Positions 25,300 to 33,632 are shown, counted from the first letter of the stretch. The stretch is DNA of 64,000 nucleotides from Flexistipes sp. (GCF_036172515.1 NZ_JAXKVW010000002.1:203174-267173), one strand, 5' to 3'. The notes: a model not told the origin generated them from the sequence alone. Translations and numbers: made by a program.

Positions 25300-25803
25300 T
25301 TACCTCTCACCGTCATATTTTATTATTTCACCGCTTTGATAGAGAGGGTATATCGTTGAGATAGCGGTCTTGTAAATCAGTTGCTGCCTGTCCTCATATG
25401 TCGTAAGAAGTGTATAATCATCAAAGCCCACAAGCAGACCTTTAACCTTTACACCGTTTCTCAGGAAAGCCGTTATCGGAGACTTGGATTTCCTTACCTC
25501 ATTGAGAAATATATCCTGCATAGGCGGGCGCATGTGCTTGGGATGCTTTCCCTGGTGCATCTGATAGTATATTTTGCTGATATATTCTATATCTATAACA
25601 TTTCTTGCAGCGGCTATTGTAGCCAAATCCTGTTTGTAAATATTTGTTTTGATATCGCAGTCATCTATAATTATATTGTACTGATCAAAACCGACGATTT
25701 TGCCTCTGAATCTCTCTTTGTTAGATAAAATAAAGAGTAAAGGCACATCACGGGTGCGCGCATTTTGCAAATAAACAAACTCAACCTGAGCGTATAAAGA
25801 CAT
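25300..25803 (-). CDS. hfq: Tandem two-domain Hfq/Sm-like RNA-binding protein
   Basis: 167 residues containing two Hfq-like halves. The C-terminal half (about 92-157) is clearly Hfq: MQDIFLNEVRKSKSPITAFL, LRNGVKVKGLLVGFDDYTLL, then QLIYKTAISTIYP, the Sm2 position where Hfq normally has YKHAIST. The N-terminal half (about 8-72) repeats the pattern: VYLQNARTRDVPLLFILSNK, FRGKIVGFDQYNIII and NIYKQDLATIAA. The His of the canonical YKHA box is replaced in both halves (Thr and Gln). A ring of such proteins would have alternating subunit types. It likely binds RNA; sRNA chaperone activity is inference. Confidence 0.8.
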   Translation of the reverse strand: MSLYAQVEFVYLQNARTRDVPLLFILSNKERFRGKIVGFDQYNIIIDDCDIKTNIYKQDLATIAAARNVIDIEYISKIYYQMHQGKHPKHMRPPMQDIFLNEVRKSKSPITAFLRNGVKVKGLLVGFDDYTLLTTYEDRQQLIYKTAISTIYPLYQSGEIIKYDGER

Positions 25804-25935
25804 TTCCCCACCTATTAAATATCTCTATACTATAGACTTTTGTGTTTTTTGTCAACAAAATATCGTTATCAGCCGGATTGCGCCCTGTTGCCAACATTTA
25901 GATTGAAAATTCCGGCTGAAAAACTCTTTTATTTA

Positions 25936-25964
25936 TTGACTTCATTATTATTTATTAGTATAAA
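25936..25964 (+). promoter_or_regulatory. Sigma-70 promoter of tRNA-Leu
   Basis: TTGACT at 25936-25941 and TATAAA at 25959-25964 with a 17-nt spacer lie 21 nt before the mature tRNA 5' end, an ideal distance. Confidence 0.7.
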
Positions 25965-25985
25965 CTTCCTGTAAATTTCTTTCCT

Positions 25986-26073
25986 GCCGAGGTGGCGGAA
26001 TTGGTAGACGCGCATGATTCAGGTTCATGTGGGCTTAACGCCTGTGGGGGTTCGAGTCCCCCCCTCGGCACCA
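25986..26073 (+). tRNA. tRNA-Leu (anticodon CAG)
   Basis: An 88-nt class II tRNA with genomically encoded CCA. The acceptor stem GCCGAGG pairs with CCTCGGC (26063-26069). The anticodon stem CATGA/TCATG encloses the loop TTCAGGT, giving anticodon CAG. A long variable arm (GGGCTTAACGCCTGT) and T-arm GGGGGTTCGAGTCCCCC are complete. It marks the left border of the repeat-rich accessory region; I found no integrase or duplicated tRNA end. Confidence 0.95.
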
Positions 26074-26214
26074 TTATTCTGGATACTCCTTAATATAAAT
26101 TAATAAAAAATATTATTGAATTATGTTTCATTAATAATGTTATTTCCAATGGTGAAAAACGAAAATTGCAGTTTTGGTTTCGTCAACAGACGCTATAAAA
26201 AGAAGATGTCAAAT

Positions 26215-26455
26215 ATAACAATTAATAACAAGGAATTACAACAAATACACTATAAATTACGACCAATAAAAATCAATAACCACGATTAACTATGAAGTTA
26301 AGGAACCCACAGACTTCCTCAACCGTCTCAACTTTATCAACCACATCAACGGTTTCAACCGTCTCAACCCCCTCAACTTTTTCAACCTCTTCAACCTATA
26401 CCTATACCTTTGCCTCTACCTCAACCTCAACCTCTGCCTTTCCCCGCCTTTCCCC
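26215..26455. repeat. Three successive degenerate arrays: 10-nt, 9-nt, then 6-nt units
   Basis: Order in the plus strand: about eight 10-nt AATAACNNNN units (26215-26300), nine 9-nt NTCAACNNN units (26316-26398) that contain the palindromic core ACGGTTTCAACCGT, then about nine 6-nt CTNNNC units (26395-26445). This fills the 444-nt gap between the tRNA and the first mntA together with its promoter. The same order recurs before the second mntA. Confidence 0.8.
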
Positions 26456-26510
26456 TTGCAATCCCCTGCCGGTATTACTATAATTATTATTAACCTCCAC
26501 AACAAAGGAG
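26456..26510 (+). promoter_or_regulatory. Conserved promoter and leader of mntA copy 1
   Basis: TTGCAA (26456-26461), a 17-nt spacer and TATAAT (26479-26484) form a strong sigma-70 promoter. AAGGAG at 26505-26510 is the ribosome site; CTCC at 26495-26498 could pair with GGAG and mask it. The block is almost identical before all four mntA genes. Confidence 0.8.
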
Positions 26511-26517
26511 CTCTTAT

Positions 26518-26832
26518 ATGGTTTCTGCAAAAAATGAGCTGACAAAAGAGCAGATTCTTCAATACTTACGTGAACATAAAAAAGAATTATATGAGAAATA
26601 TGGTGTCCGGAAAATCGGACTTTTCGGCAGCTATGCATATGGAGCAGCAAATAGTGACAGCGATATTGATATAGCAGTGGAAATAACCAGAAATAACAAA
26701 ACGCTTCATAATTTTCTGAGCTTAAAAAGGGACCTGGAAGAAACTTTTGGCAGACAGGTTGATCTGGGCATTGAAAATAATTTAAAGCCATTTATTAAGG
26801 AAAAAGTTGAGCGGGAAATTATATATGTCTAA
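26518..26832 (+). CDS. mntA: MntA-type nucleotidyltransferase antitoxin, copy 1
   Basis: 104 residues of the minimal nucleotidyltransferase family. The catalytic motif GS-x10-DxD is intact (GSYAYGAANSDSDID). In characterised MntA/HepT pairs this enzyme adds AMP to a tyrosine of the HEPN toxin, silencing it. The first ~40 codons and the leader are nearly identical at the DNA level to copies 2 and 4; identity stops right after GGCAGCTATGCA, within the catalytic motif. Its stop lies inside the hepT start (ATGTCTAA overlap), giving translational coupling. It begins MVSAKNE where the others have MPAAKNE. Confidence 0.88.
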   Translation: MVSAKNELTKEQILQYLREHKKELYEKYGVRKIGLFGSYAYGAANSDSDIDIAVEITRNNKTLHNFLSLKRDLEETFGRQVDLGIENNLKPFIKEKVEREIIYV

Positions 26833-27169
26833 AAGGGATATAAGGCTTTTTCTCTTTGATATTAAAACCTCTGTGGATGCTGTCCAAAGTTATGTTGAAG
26901 GCATGAGCTACGATGACTTTATTAATGACAGGAAAACTTACAATGCCGTAATCAGAGAATTTGAAATTATTGGTGAAGCAGTAAAACACCTGCCTTCTGA
27001 TCTGCTTTCAAAATACAATGAAGTGGAATGGAGTGATATAAAAGATTTTAGAAACCTGCTTATTCACGAATATTTTGGAGTTGATCTGGAAATCGTCTGG
27101 AATACTGTATGCTCCGATGTACCTATGCTAAAACAGGCTATAGAGACGATTATTACAGAAAATACCTAA
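26825..27169 (+). CDS. hepT: HepT-type HEPN ribonuclease toxin, copy 1
   Basis: 114 residues from ATG 26825, which overlaps the mntA stop by 8 nt. The HEPN catalytic Rx4HxY motif is intact (RNLLIHEYFG), including the Tyr that MntA modifies in known systems. The preceding helix with IREFEIIGEAVKHLP is characteristic of the HepT (DUF86) family. Predicted activity is RNA cleavage when not AMPylated. Sequence differs considerably from the other HepT copies here, so cross-neutralisation is uncertain. Confidence 0.88.
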   Translation: MSKRDIRLFLFDIKTSVDAVQSYVEGMSYDDFINDRKTYNAVIREFEIIGEAVKHLPSDLLSKYNEVEWSDIKDFRNLLIHEYFGVDLEIVWNTVCSDVPMLKQAIETIITENT

Positions 27170-27174
27170 AACAT

Positions 27175-27473
27175 AATAACCCAATAACCAAGAATAACAA
27201 CAAATAACTATTAATACACAATGAATAACCAGCAATAACTAAGAATTAACTACGAATAACTATGAGATTACTTAAATCATAAACATTCTATACTTCCCCA
27301 AACCGCACTCTCTCAACCATCTCAACTTTATCAACCACATCAACGGTTTCAACCGTCTCAACCACCTCAACTTTTTCAACCTCTTCAACCTATACCTATA
27401 CCTATACCTGTACCTGTACCTGTGCCTTTCCCTCTACCTCAACCTTTGCCTCTGCCTTTCCCCGCCTTTCCCC
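27175..27473. repeat. 10-nt, 9-nt, 6-nt degenerate arrays before mntA copy 2
   Basis: About nine 10-nt AATAACNNNN units (27175-27270), then 9-nt NTCAACNNN units including the ACGGTTTCAACCGT core (27310-27390), then 6-nt CTNNNC units (CTATAC, CTGTAC, CTGTGC; 27388-27450). Together with the promoter this fills the 366-nt gap and repeats the order found at 26215-26455. Confidence 0.8.
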
Positions 27474-27502
27474 TTGCAATCCCCTGCCGGTATTACTATA
27501 AT
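27474..27502 (+). promoter_or_regulatory. Conserved promoter of mntA copy 2
   Basis: TTGCAA (27474-27479), 17-nt spacer, TATAAT (27497-27502), followed by an AAGGAG ribosome site before ATG 27536. Nearly identical to the block at 26456. Confidence 0.8.
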
Positions 27503-27535
27503 TATTATTAACCTCCACAACAAAGGAGCTCAGAC

Positions 27536-27847
27536 ATGCCCGCTGCAAAAAATGAGCTGACAAAAGAGCAGATTCTTCAATACTTACGTGAACATAAAAA
27601 AGAATTATATGAGAAATATGGTGTCCGGAAAATCGGACTTTTCGGCAGCTATGCAAGGAATGAAAACAAAAAAAGCAGTGATATAGACATAGTCGTAGAG
27701 TTAGAAAGTGACAATAAATTCAGAAGTTTTTTTGAGCTAAAATATTATCTGGAAGAATCTTTAGATATGGAAGTAGATTTAGGTATAGAAAGTGCTGTAA
27801 AAAAGGAAGTGAGAAACCAGATAAACCGGGATATAATCTATGTATAA
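27536..27847 (+). CDS. mntA: MntA-type nucleotidyltransferase antitoxin, copy 2
   Basis: 103 residues. The N-terminal 40 residues (MPAAKNELTKEQ through GLFGSYAR) match copy 4 exactly and copy 1 almost exactly, while the rest is unrelated at the DNA level. GS-x10-DxD is intact (GSYARNENKKSSDID). Acts with the overlapping hepT as a type VII toxin-antitoxin pair by analogy with characterised MntA/HepT. The sharp similarity boundary suggests this gene is a recombinant of a shared 5' part and a module-specific 3' part. Confidence 0.88.
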   Translation: MPAAKNELTKEQILQYLREHKKELYEKYGVRKIGLFGSYARNENKKSSDIDIVVELESDNKFRSFFELKYYLEESLDMEVDLGIESAVKKEVRNQINRDIIYV

Positions 27848-28187
27848 TCGTGATATAAATCTTTATATAAATGATATCCTCGATTCAGCAGAAGCTATTA
27901 AAGATTTTGTCGATAATATGGACTATGAAGATTTTTGCAATGACAGAAAAACTTTCAGTGCTACAATAAGGGAGTATATTGTAATTGGAGAGGCTATATC
28001 GTCAATTATGGAGATATTGGAGAAAAAGTTCCCTAAGTATCCTTGGCGGATGATTAAAGATTTTAGAAACTTTATTGTACATGAGTATTTTGGCATTGAT
28101 AAAAAAATTGTCTGGGATTTAACTTCAAAAGAACTTGATGAACTGATAAAAAACATTCAAATTCTGAAAAAAGATTACGACATTTAA
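27840..28187 (+). CDS. hepT: HepT-type HEPN ribonuclease toxin, copy 2
   Basis: 115 residues, starting 8 nt before the mntA stop ends. The HEPN motif RNFIVHEYFG (Rx4HxY) is intact, preceded by IREYIVIGEAISSI. Expected to cleave RNA unless AMPylated by its MntA. No frameshift is visible. Followed by more degenerate repeats. Confidence 0.87.
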   Translation: MYNRDINLYINDILDSAEAIKDFVDNMDYEDFCNDRKTFSATIREYIVIGEAISSIMEILEKKFPKYPWRMIKDFRNFIVHEYFGIDKKIVWDLTSKELDELIKNIQILKKDYDI

Positions 28188-28194
28188 AAAAACA

Positions 28195-28465
28195 ACGAGT
28201 AATAAATAACAGCCCCGTCTCAACCATATCAACTTCCTCAACCTCCTCAACTTTATCAACATGTTTCGTCCTTGTCCCTTGAACCTTGCTCCTCGGCCCT
28301 TTAAACTTAGTTCAATCTCAACCTTATCAACTCTTTCAACCTCTTCAACCTATACCTATACCTTTACCTCAGCCTTTGCCTGTCTCACATCTCACGTCTA
28401 ACGTTTTACGCTTTACGCATCACGCATTACTCATCACGGCCTTCTCCACTTAGCACTTAGCACTT
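28195..28465. repeat. Mixed 9-, 7- and 6-nt degenerate arrays
   Basis: In order: 9-nt NTCAACNNN units (28203-28262), 7-nt CCTTGNN units (28268-28302), another 9-nt block (28315-28350), 6-nt CTNNNC units (28348-28382), 7-nt NTNACGN units (28384-28437), and CTTAGCA heptamers (28448-28465). They fill the 355-nt gap apart from the promoter that follows. Confidence 0.8.
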
Positions 28466-28472
28466 TTTCTCC

Positions 28473-28500
28473 TTGACACTCCCTTCTTTTTTGGTAGAAT
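28473..28500 (+). promoter_or_regulatory. Sigma-70-type promoter before the AAA+ regulator gene
   Basis: TTGACA (28473-28478), 16-nt spacer, TAGAAT (28495-28500). It follows directly on the last heptamer repeats. Confidence 0.65.
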
Positions 28501-28542
28501 CAGTTATGTTTTTGACAAATTCCGTCATATTTGGTGGTTCAT

Positions 28543-29493
28543 TTGAGCGCTAATGTTAATACTGTAAGCAACATTATTGGTGCCAATTCAGGCTTGAAGA
28601 GTGTTTTGGATAAAATCCATGAATATGCACATCTTGATCAGCCTATTACGCTTCTGGCAGAGAACGGAGCCGGCAAGGAAGCTATAGCAAGGGCTATACA
28701 TAAAGCTTCCAAGAGATCCTCAGCAACATTTATCAGGGTAAACAGTGCTTCCGTACCAAAAAGCCTGCAGTGGGAATATCTGTTCGGTGATAACAATGCT
28801 CAAAGCAGAGAAAACATGGGCTGGTTTGGTAAAGCACACAGAGGCACCCTTCTCCTTGATGAAGTAGGCTCCCTTTCAAACGATTCCCAGTCCAGTCTGC
28901 TTGAAGTCATATCAAACGGCACTCTTACAAATAAATCAGATAAGCCTGTAAGCATTGACGTGAGGCTTGTGGTTTCAGTCAGCGATAATATTCAGGAAAT
29001 GATTAAGAAAGGTCTCTTTCTATCAGAATTATGGGAGCGTTTATCCGTTTTTACCATTGAAATCCCGCCTTTGAGAAAACGTCTGGACGATATAGCCGAT
29101 CTGGCCGATTATTTTGCAAAAAGGGCAGCAGAGAGACTGGGATTTTATCCACGCTCTCTTTCGGAATATGATGTTAAAGTTTTAAAATCCTACGGGTGGC
29201 CGGGTAATGTGAGAGAGCTTGCTTCGGTGATGGAGAGGGCGGTTATACTTGGCGAAGGAAAAACCCTTAAAATAAAAGAGGCTTTAGGCGGCGGCTTTGA
29301 AGATATTTCTGAGATTAAGCCTTTGGATACAGTTATTAAAAATCATATAGAGAAAGTTCTGCGGCACTGTAAAGGACAGGTGGAGGGTAGAAACGGAGCC
29401 GCTCATCTTTTACAGATTAATCCCAATACGCTGCGTGGAAAGATGAAAAAGTTGAATATCGATCCCAATGAATTCAGGGAGGAACATAAATGA
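28543..29493 (+). CDS. NtrC-type AAA+ regulator lacking the GAFTGA loop
   Basis: About 316 residues; TTG 28543 is preferred because GGTGG lies just before it (the open frame reaches 28531). It has the NtrC-family AAA+ core: Walker A ENGAGKEAIARAIH, Walker B TLLLDEVGSL, sensor and arginine-finger regions (FLSELWERLSVFTIEIPPLRKR), the WPGNVRELASVMERAV helix and a C-terminal Fis-type helix-turn-helix (NGAAHLLQINPNTLRGKM). The sigma-54-contacting GAFTGA loop is absent: the stretch after YLFG reads DNNAQSRENMGWFGK. There is no receiver domain. It may regulate without sigma-54. It overlaps the SLC13 permease start by 4 nt, hinting at control of sulfur uptake. Confidence 0.85.
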   Translation: MSANVNTVSNIIGANSGLKSVLDKIHEYAHLDQPITLLAENGAGKEAIARAIHKASKRSSATFIRVNSASVPKSLQWEYLFGDNNAQSRENMGWFGKAHRGTLLLDEVGSLSNDSQSSLLEVISNGTLTNKSDKPVSIDVRLVVSVSDNIQEMIKKGLFLSELWERLSVFTIEIPPLRKRLDDIADLADYFAKRAAERLGFYPRSLSEYDVKVLKSYGWPGNVRELASVMERAVILGEGKTLKIKEALGGGFEDISEIKPLDTVIKNHIEKVLRHCKGQVEGRNGAAHLLQINPNTLRGKMKKLNIDPNEFREEHK

Positions 29494-31262
29494 CTCCTGA
29501 AATTGCCTTTACGCTGATAATTTTAGTCTTGATGATTCTGGGAATGGTTTTTGAGTGGTTTGCTCCTGATGTGATAATGTTCAGCGCACTGGGTATTTTT
29601 CTTTTAACGGGTATACTGGATCCTGTTGACGCTCTCAGCGGTTTTTCAAATAAAGGTATGATGACTGTAGCTGTTTTGTTTCCCATAGCCTTTGCCGTAC
29701 AAAAATCCGGATTCTTATCTGCAATGGCGGATCGTTTTATAGGTAAAGCCAAAGACGGTCGAAAATCCCTTCTTAAGATTATGCTCCCTGTATTCGGTCT
29801 TTCTTCCTTTTTAAATAATACACCGGTGGTGGCAATGTTTATCCCTACTGTAAGGGACTGGGCGCTTAAAAGTAAAATCTCACCTTCCAAGTTCCTGATT
29901 CCTCTTTCATATGCTTCTATTTTCGGCGGTATCTGCACTCTGATAGGCACTTCAACCAATCTTGTTGTAAGCGGGATGCTGTATGATTACAGAAATATTT
30001 CACTGAATATCTTTGATATTACACTGATAGGTGTTCCATGCGCCATAGGCGGGTTTGCATTTATGATGTTTATCGGTCACAAACTGCTGCCTAACAAACC
30101 CGATCTTCTTAATTCGTTTGCCAAAGCAGGTATTGAATACCTTTATGAAATGAAAGTAAAAGGAGAAAATCTTACAGGAAAAACGGTTGAAACTGCAGGT
30201 TTGAGGAATTTGGAGGACATATACCTTGTAACACTTGTAAGAAATGGAAGTCAGATTTCACCGGTAAAACCATCGGAAAAATTATATAAAGATGACATAC
30301 TTCTTTTCTCGGGCAAAGCCGACGGTATTAAGAAATTACAGGCTATAGAAGGTCTTGAGCCCATACATGATGACGACTTTTGCAGAGAGTTGCTGGAGAA
30401 AGGCAAGGCAAGATTTACGGAAGTCGTTGTTTCAAATTCATCCCCAATGCTGGATAAGACAATTAAAGAGGGCAACTTCAGAAGCCGTTACGATGCTGCA
30501 GTGGTTGCTGTTCACAGACACGGGGAAAAACTGAACGAAGGCATAGGTAATCTGAAGCTTAAAGCAGGTGATACACTGTTATTGATAACGGGTGATGATT
30601 TTATAAATATCTGGAGTGGTTCCAGAGATTTTTATCTTATAAGCAAAGGTGATAAGATACCGATTGTTGATAAGCGCAAATCGTGGATATCACTTATTTC
30701 GGTACTTGCAATGATATTGTCTGCTACTTTTGGTATCACAAGTATTTTTACTGCTGCATTTGTGGTTTTGGTAGTGCTTTTGCTCACCAAAACACTTTCC
30801 GTATTTGAGGCGAGAAGATCACTGGAATTGAACGTTATAATAGTTATTGCAGCAGCCCTCGGAGTAAGCAAAGCACTGGAGCAGACAGGAACTGCAGGTT
30901 ATCTGGCTTCTTTTATTGTTAATTCTGTGGGAAGTTTCGGAAATATCGGCTATCTGGCTGCTATATATTTTTCAACGACTCTTTTGACTGAAATTATTAC
31001 CAATAATGCCGCAGCAGCCCTGGTGTTTCCCATCGCCATGTCCCTTTCTGCACAGTTAGGACTCAGCCCTATGCCCTTTGCCATGGCTATTGCTGTTGCA
31101 GCCTCGGCCAGCTTTTCCACACCTTTAGGTTATCAGACAAATCTTATGGTTTACGGCCCGGGGGGATACAAGTTCAGTGACTTTTTAAAAATTGGCATTC
31201 CTCTGAATTTAACATACATGATTATTTCAGTAATACTAATACCGTTTATATGGAGCTTTTAA
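29490..31262 (+). CDS. SLC13/DASS-family permease with RCK_C domains, probable sulfate transporter
   Basis: 590 residues. Two membrane halves flank a cytoplasmic region (about 210-385) holding two RCK_C (TrkA-C) domains. The paired DASS substrate motifs are visible: LNNTPVVAMFIPTV near 109-122 and TNNAAAALVFPIAMS near 503-517, plus a GTSTNLVVSG loop near 152-161. Members with this layout carry sulfate or other divalent anions with Na+. The following cysQ, cysD and cysNC genes point to sulfate. It overlaps the AAA+ regulator gene by 4 nt. Confidence 0.88.
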   Translation: MTPEIAFTLIILVLMILGMVFEWFAPDVIMFSALGIFLLTGILDPVDALSGFSNKGMMTVAVLFPIAFAVQKSGFLSAMADRFIGKAKDGRKSLLKIMLPVFGLSSFLNNTPVVAMFIPTVRDWALKSKISPSKFLIPLSYASIFGGICTLIGTSTNLVVSGMLYDYRNISLNIFDITLIGVPCAIGGFAFMMFIGHKLLPNKPDLLNSFAKAGIEYLYEMKVKGENLTGKTVETAGLRNLEDIYLVTLVRNGSQISPVKPSEKLYKDDILLFSGKADGIKKLQAIEGLEPIHDDDFCRELLEKGKARFTEVVVSNSSPMLDKTIKEGNFRSRYDAAVVAVHRHGEKLNEGIGNLKLKAGDTLLLITGDDFINIWSGSRDFYLISKGDKIPIVDKRKSWISLISVLAMILSATFGITSIFTAAFVVLVVLLLTKTLSVFEARRSLELNVIIVIAAALGVSKALEQTGTAGYLASFIVNSVGSFGNIGYLAAIYFSTTLLTEIITNNAAAALVFPIAMSLSAQLGLSPMPFAMAIAVAASASFSTPLGYQTNLMVYGPGGYKFSDFLKIGIPLNLTYMIISVILIPFIWSF

Positions 31263-31299
31263 TGTGTCCACATATTTACCAGTCTCCGGCTGGTGCTAT

Positions 31300-32118
31300 A
31301 TGACAAATGAATTGATGGAAGAAATTATCCGGGTTGCAGTTGAAGCCGGCGAGAGAATTATGAAAATTTATGAAGGTGATATCCGGATTGAGCACAAGGA
31401 GGATTCCAGCCCTCTTACTGAGGCTGACAGGCGCTCTCACGAACATATTGTTTCAGAGCTTAAAAAGATAACACCTGAAATTCCGGTTTTATCTGAGGAA
31501 TCTGCGGATATCAGCTGGCAAAAGAGAAAAAGCTGGGGTGAATACTGGCTTGTGGATCCTTTGGACGGCACAAAAGAATTTATAAAAAAGAACGGTGAAT
31601 TTACCGTAAATATTGCTTTGATAAAAGAAAACGCCCCCGCTGCAGGTGTTGTGGTCATCCCTGCTCAAAAACTAATCTACCGGGCTGATATAAAGAACGG
31701 AGCTTTTAGAAGAAATTATGACGGGGCTGAAACAAAGCTGACGGCTGATAATAATCTAAATACAGATAATCTGAAAATCGTTGGCAGCAGGTCACATCAG
31801 AGTGAGCTTATGCAGACATTTGTTTCAAATTTTGAAAATTATGAGATTGTAGCTGCAGGGAGCTCTCTGAAATTCTGTCTCTTAGCCGAAGGCAAAGCCG
31901 ATGTTTATCCGAGATTCGGTCCCACATCTGAATGGGATACAGCAGCCGGTCAATGCGTCTTGGAATGTGCCGGCGGAGTTGTACTCGATAATGCTGGCAA
32001 CAAACTGAAATACAATACAAAAGATTCCGTGCTGAATCCTTATTTTATCGGAATGAGAGAATACAATGAAACTGTTTTAAGTTGGTTTAAGGCGTTAAAT
32101 AAGGTACTTAATGCTTAG
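31300..32118 (+). CDS. cysQ: 3'(2'),5'-bisphosphate nucleotidase CysQ
   Basis: About 272 residues from ATG 31300; the open frame continues upstream to GTG 31264, but those extra codons are translated from a copy of the hairpin repeat (CACATATTTACCAGTC...), so they are unlikely to be native. Inositol-monophosphatase fold with metal motifs LTEADRRSH, DPLDGTKEF and SEWDTAAGQCVLE. CysQ removes the 3' phosphate from PAP (and PAPS), relieving inhibition of sulfotransfer and PAPS metabolism. Fits between the permease and cysD, and would also serve the sulfotransferase encoded at 53.8 kb. Confidence 0.9.
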   Translation: MTNELMEEIIRVAVEAGERIMKIYEGDIRIEHKEDSSPLTEADRRSHEHIVSELKKITPEIPVLSEESADISWQKRKSWGEYWLVDPLDGTKEFIKKNGEFTVNIALIKENAPAAGVVVIPAQKLIYRADIKNGAFRRNYDGAETKLTADNNLNTDNLKIVGSRSHQSELMQTFVSNFENYEIVAAGSSLKFCLLAEGKADVYPRFGPTSEWDTAAGQCVLECAGGVVLDNAGNKLKYNTKDSVLNPYFIGMREYNETVLSWFKALNKVLNA

Positions 32119-32139
32119 TCTTTGAGGTATTTGATGTAT

Positions 32140-32335
32140 TTGATGTAATTGAAGGGCTAAGGAGCAAGGGCCTAGGGGCAAGGCGGGAGAAGGTAGAGGT
32201 AAAGGTTAAGGTTAAGGTACAGGTTGAAAAAGTTGAGAGGGTTGAGGAAGTTAAGATAAGAGTACTAAATACTAAGTGTTAAGATTTAAATAACACTATA
32301 TCAACCTTGAACTTTGAACGGAGAACGAAAAGAGG
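32140..32335. repeat. G-rich degenerate arrays before cysD
   Basis: Units are on the opposite strand sense to those at 26-28 kb: 9-nt GTATTTGAT-like units (32120-32152), 7-nt GGGGCAAGG-type, 6-nt AGGTTA units (32193-32225), 9-nt GTTGAGAGG units (32222-32255) and a CTAAGTGTTAAG heptamer remnant. No gene is seen. Confidence 0.7.
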
Positions 32336-32346
32336 AGTAAAATTTT

Positions 32347-33258
32347 ATGATTTCAGATTACAAACTTACACATTTAAAAGAGCTTGAAGCCGAAAGTATC
32401 CACATCATACGGGAAGCGGTGGCTGAGTCCGAAAATCCCGTAATGCTGTATTCAATAGGAAAGGATTCATCCGTCATGCTGCATCTTGCCTTAAAAGCTT
32501 TTTATCCGGGCAAGCCGCCTTTTCCCCTTATGCATGTCGATACCACATGGAAATTTAAGGATATGATAACGTTTCGAGACCGAAGGGCTGAAGAGCTTGG
32601 GCTGGATTTGATAGTCCATATTAATGAGGAAGGTGTTAAACAGAATATCAACCCTTTCATACATGGCAGTAAAGTTCACACGGATATCATGAAAACGGAG
32701 GCTTTGAAACAAGCTCTGGATAAGTACAAATTTGATGCCGTTTTCGGCGGCGCCAGGAGGGATGAGGAAAAATCCAGGGCAAAAGAGCGTGTTTTCTCAT
32801 TCAGAGATGAGAAGCACAGGTGGGATCCCAAAAATCAGCGCCCCGAACTCTGGAATATTTACAATTGTAAAATCAAAAAAGGTGAAAGTATAAGGGTATT
32901 TCCCCTATCCAACTGGACGGAGCTGGATGTATGGCTTTACGTTTATCTGGAAAATATACCGGTTGTGCCCCTGTATCTTGCCAAAAAACGTCCCGTGGTG
33001 GAAAGAGACGGAGTCTGGATTCTCGTGGATGATGACAGAATCCCCCTTGGGAAGAATGAAAAGCCACAGTACGAAATGGTAAGATTCAGGACACTCGGCT
33101 GCTATCCATTAACCGGTGCGGTTAAATCTGAAGCTGCAACGCTTCCCGAAGTTATTCAGGAGATGCTTTTGACAAAAGTTTCCGAACGCCAGGGCAGAGT
33201 GATCGACTTTGATCAGGCAGGCTCTATGGAAAAAAAGAAGATTGAAGGATACTTTTAG
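32347..33258 (+). CDS. cysD: Sulfate adenylyltransferase subunit 2 (CysD)
   Basis: 303 residues of the PP-loop ATP pyrophosphatase family: [16 protein letters not shown] near 36-51 is the PP-motif, [16 protein letters not shown] near 133-148, and the C-terminal [20 protein letters not shown]. With CysN it forms APS from ATP and sulfate. Full length. Separated from the cysNC gene by 374 nt of repeat DNA, unusual for a pair normally adjacent. Confidence 0.95.
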   Translation: MISDYKLTHLKELEAESIHIIREAVAESENPVMLYSIGKDSSVMLHLALKAFYPGKPPFPLMHVDTTWKFKDMITFRDRRAEELGLDLIVHINEEGVKQNINPFIHGSKVHTDIMKTEALKQALDKYKFDAVFGGARRDEEKSRAKERVFSFRDEKHRWDPKNQRPELWNIYNCKIKKGESIRVFPLSNWTELDVWLYVYLENIPVVPLYLAKKRPVVERDGVWILVDDDRIPLGKNEKPQYEMVRFRTLGCYPLTGAVKSEAATLPEVIQEMLLTKVSERQGRVIDFDQAGSMEKKKIEGYF

Positions 33259-33612
33259 TGTTAAGCACTAAGTGCTAAGTATTAAGCGCTAAGTTCAGAG
33301 GGCCGCGGGTCAAGGCCAGAGAAGACAGAGGTAGAGGCATAGGCATAGGCATAGGTATAGGTATAGGTATAGGTATAGGTAGAGATTTGGGCGGGTGTTA
33401 GATTTCTTTTCTGTCATCCCGAGCGAAGCCGAGGGATCTCTCTCTATGTACCAATAATTTCTGCGAATATGCTTACATAGACTTATATAGGTATTGAAAT
33501 AGGATATATTGCAAAAGAAACAGGAAATAATTGGGTTAATGAATCAAATGAAATTTTAAAAATGCTAAGCGGATTAGTTAACAACTTAACACTTAGCACT
33601 TAACGCTTAACA
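33259..33612. repeat. Heptamer, hexamer and palindromic repeats splitting cysD from cysNC
   Basis: TAAGYRC heptamers (33260-33293), a G-rich phrase GGGCCGCGGGTCAAGG, then a long 6-nt array AGGCAT/AGGTAT (33325-33385, at least nine units), a palindromic arm ATCCCGAGCGAAGCCGAGGGAT (33416-33437), about 130 nt of plain A+T-rich DNA, and CTTARCR heptamers (33577-33608). They fill the 374-nt gap. No coding sequence is evident. Confidence 0.75.
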
Positions 33613-33632
33613 CTAACACCGGAGGTTTTTTA

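Noticed and set aside
25986..26073. tRNA-Leu as an integrase attachment site
   Set aside because: The accessory zone begins beside it, but I found no integrase gene and no second copy of the tRNA 3' end in the window.
26292..26483. Open frame encoding a Ser/Thr-rich peptide upstream of the first mntA
   Set aside because: It is the translation of the 9-nt and 6-nt arrays and has no ribosome site or homologue; similar frames at 35595-36092, 38488-38733 and 43646-43852 were rejected for the same reason.
27402..27656. Minus-strand open frames overlapping the mntA 5' cassettes (also 26402-26791 and 37619-37882)
   Set aside because: They are mirror frames of the conserved cassette; they look conserved only because the plus-strand DNA is duplicated.
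26215..28465. CRISPR array
   Set aside because: Unit lengths of 6-10 nt without unique spacers of constant length, and no cas genes.
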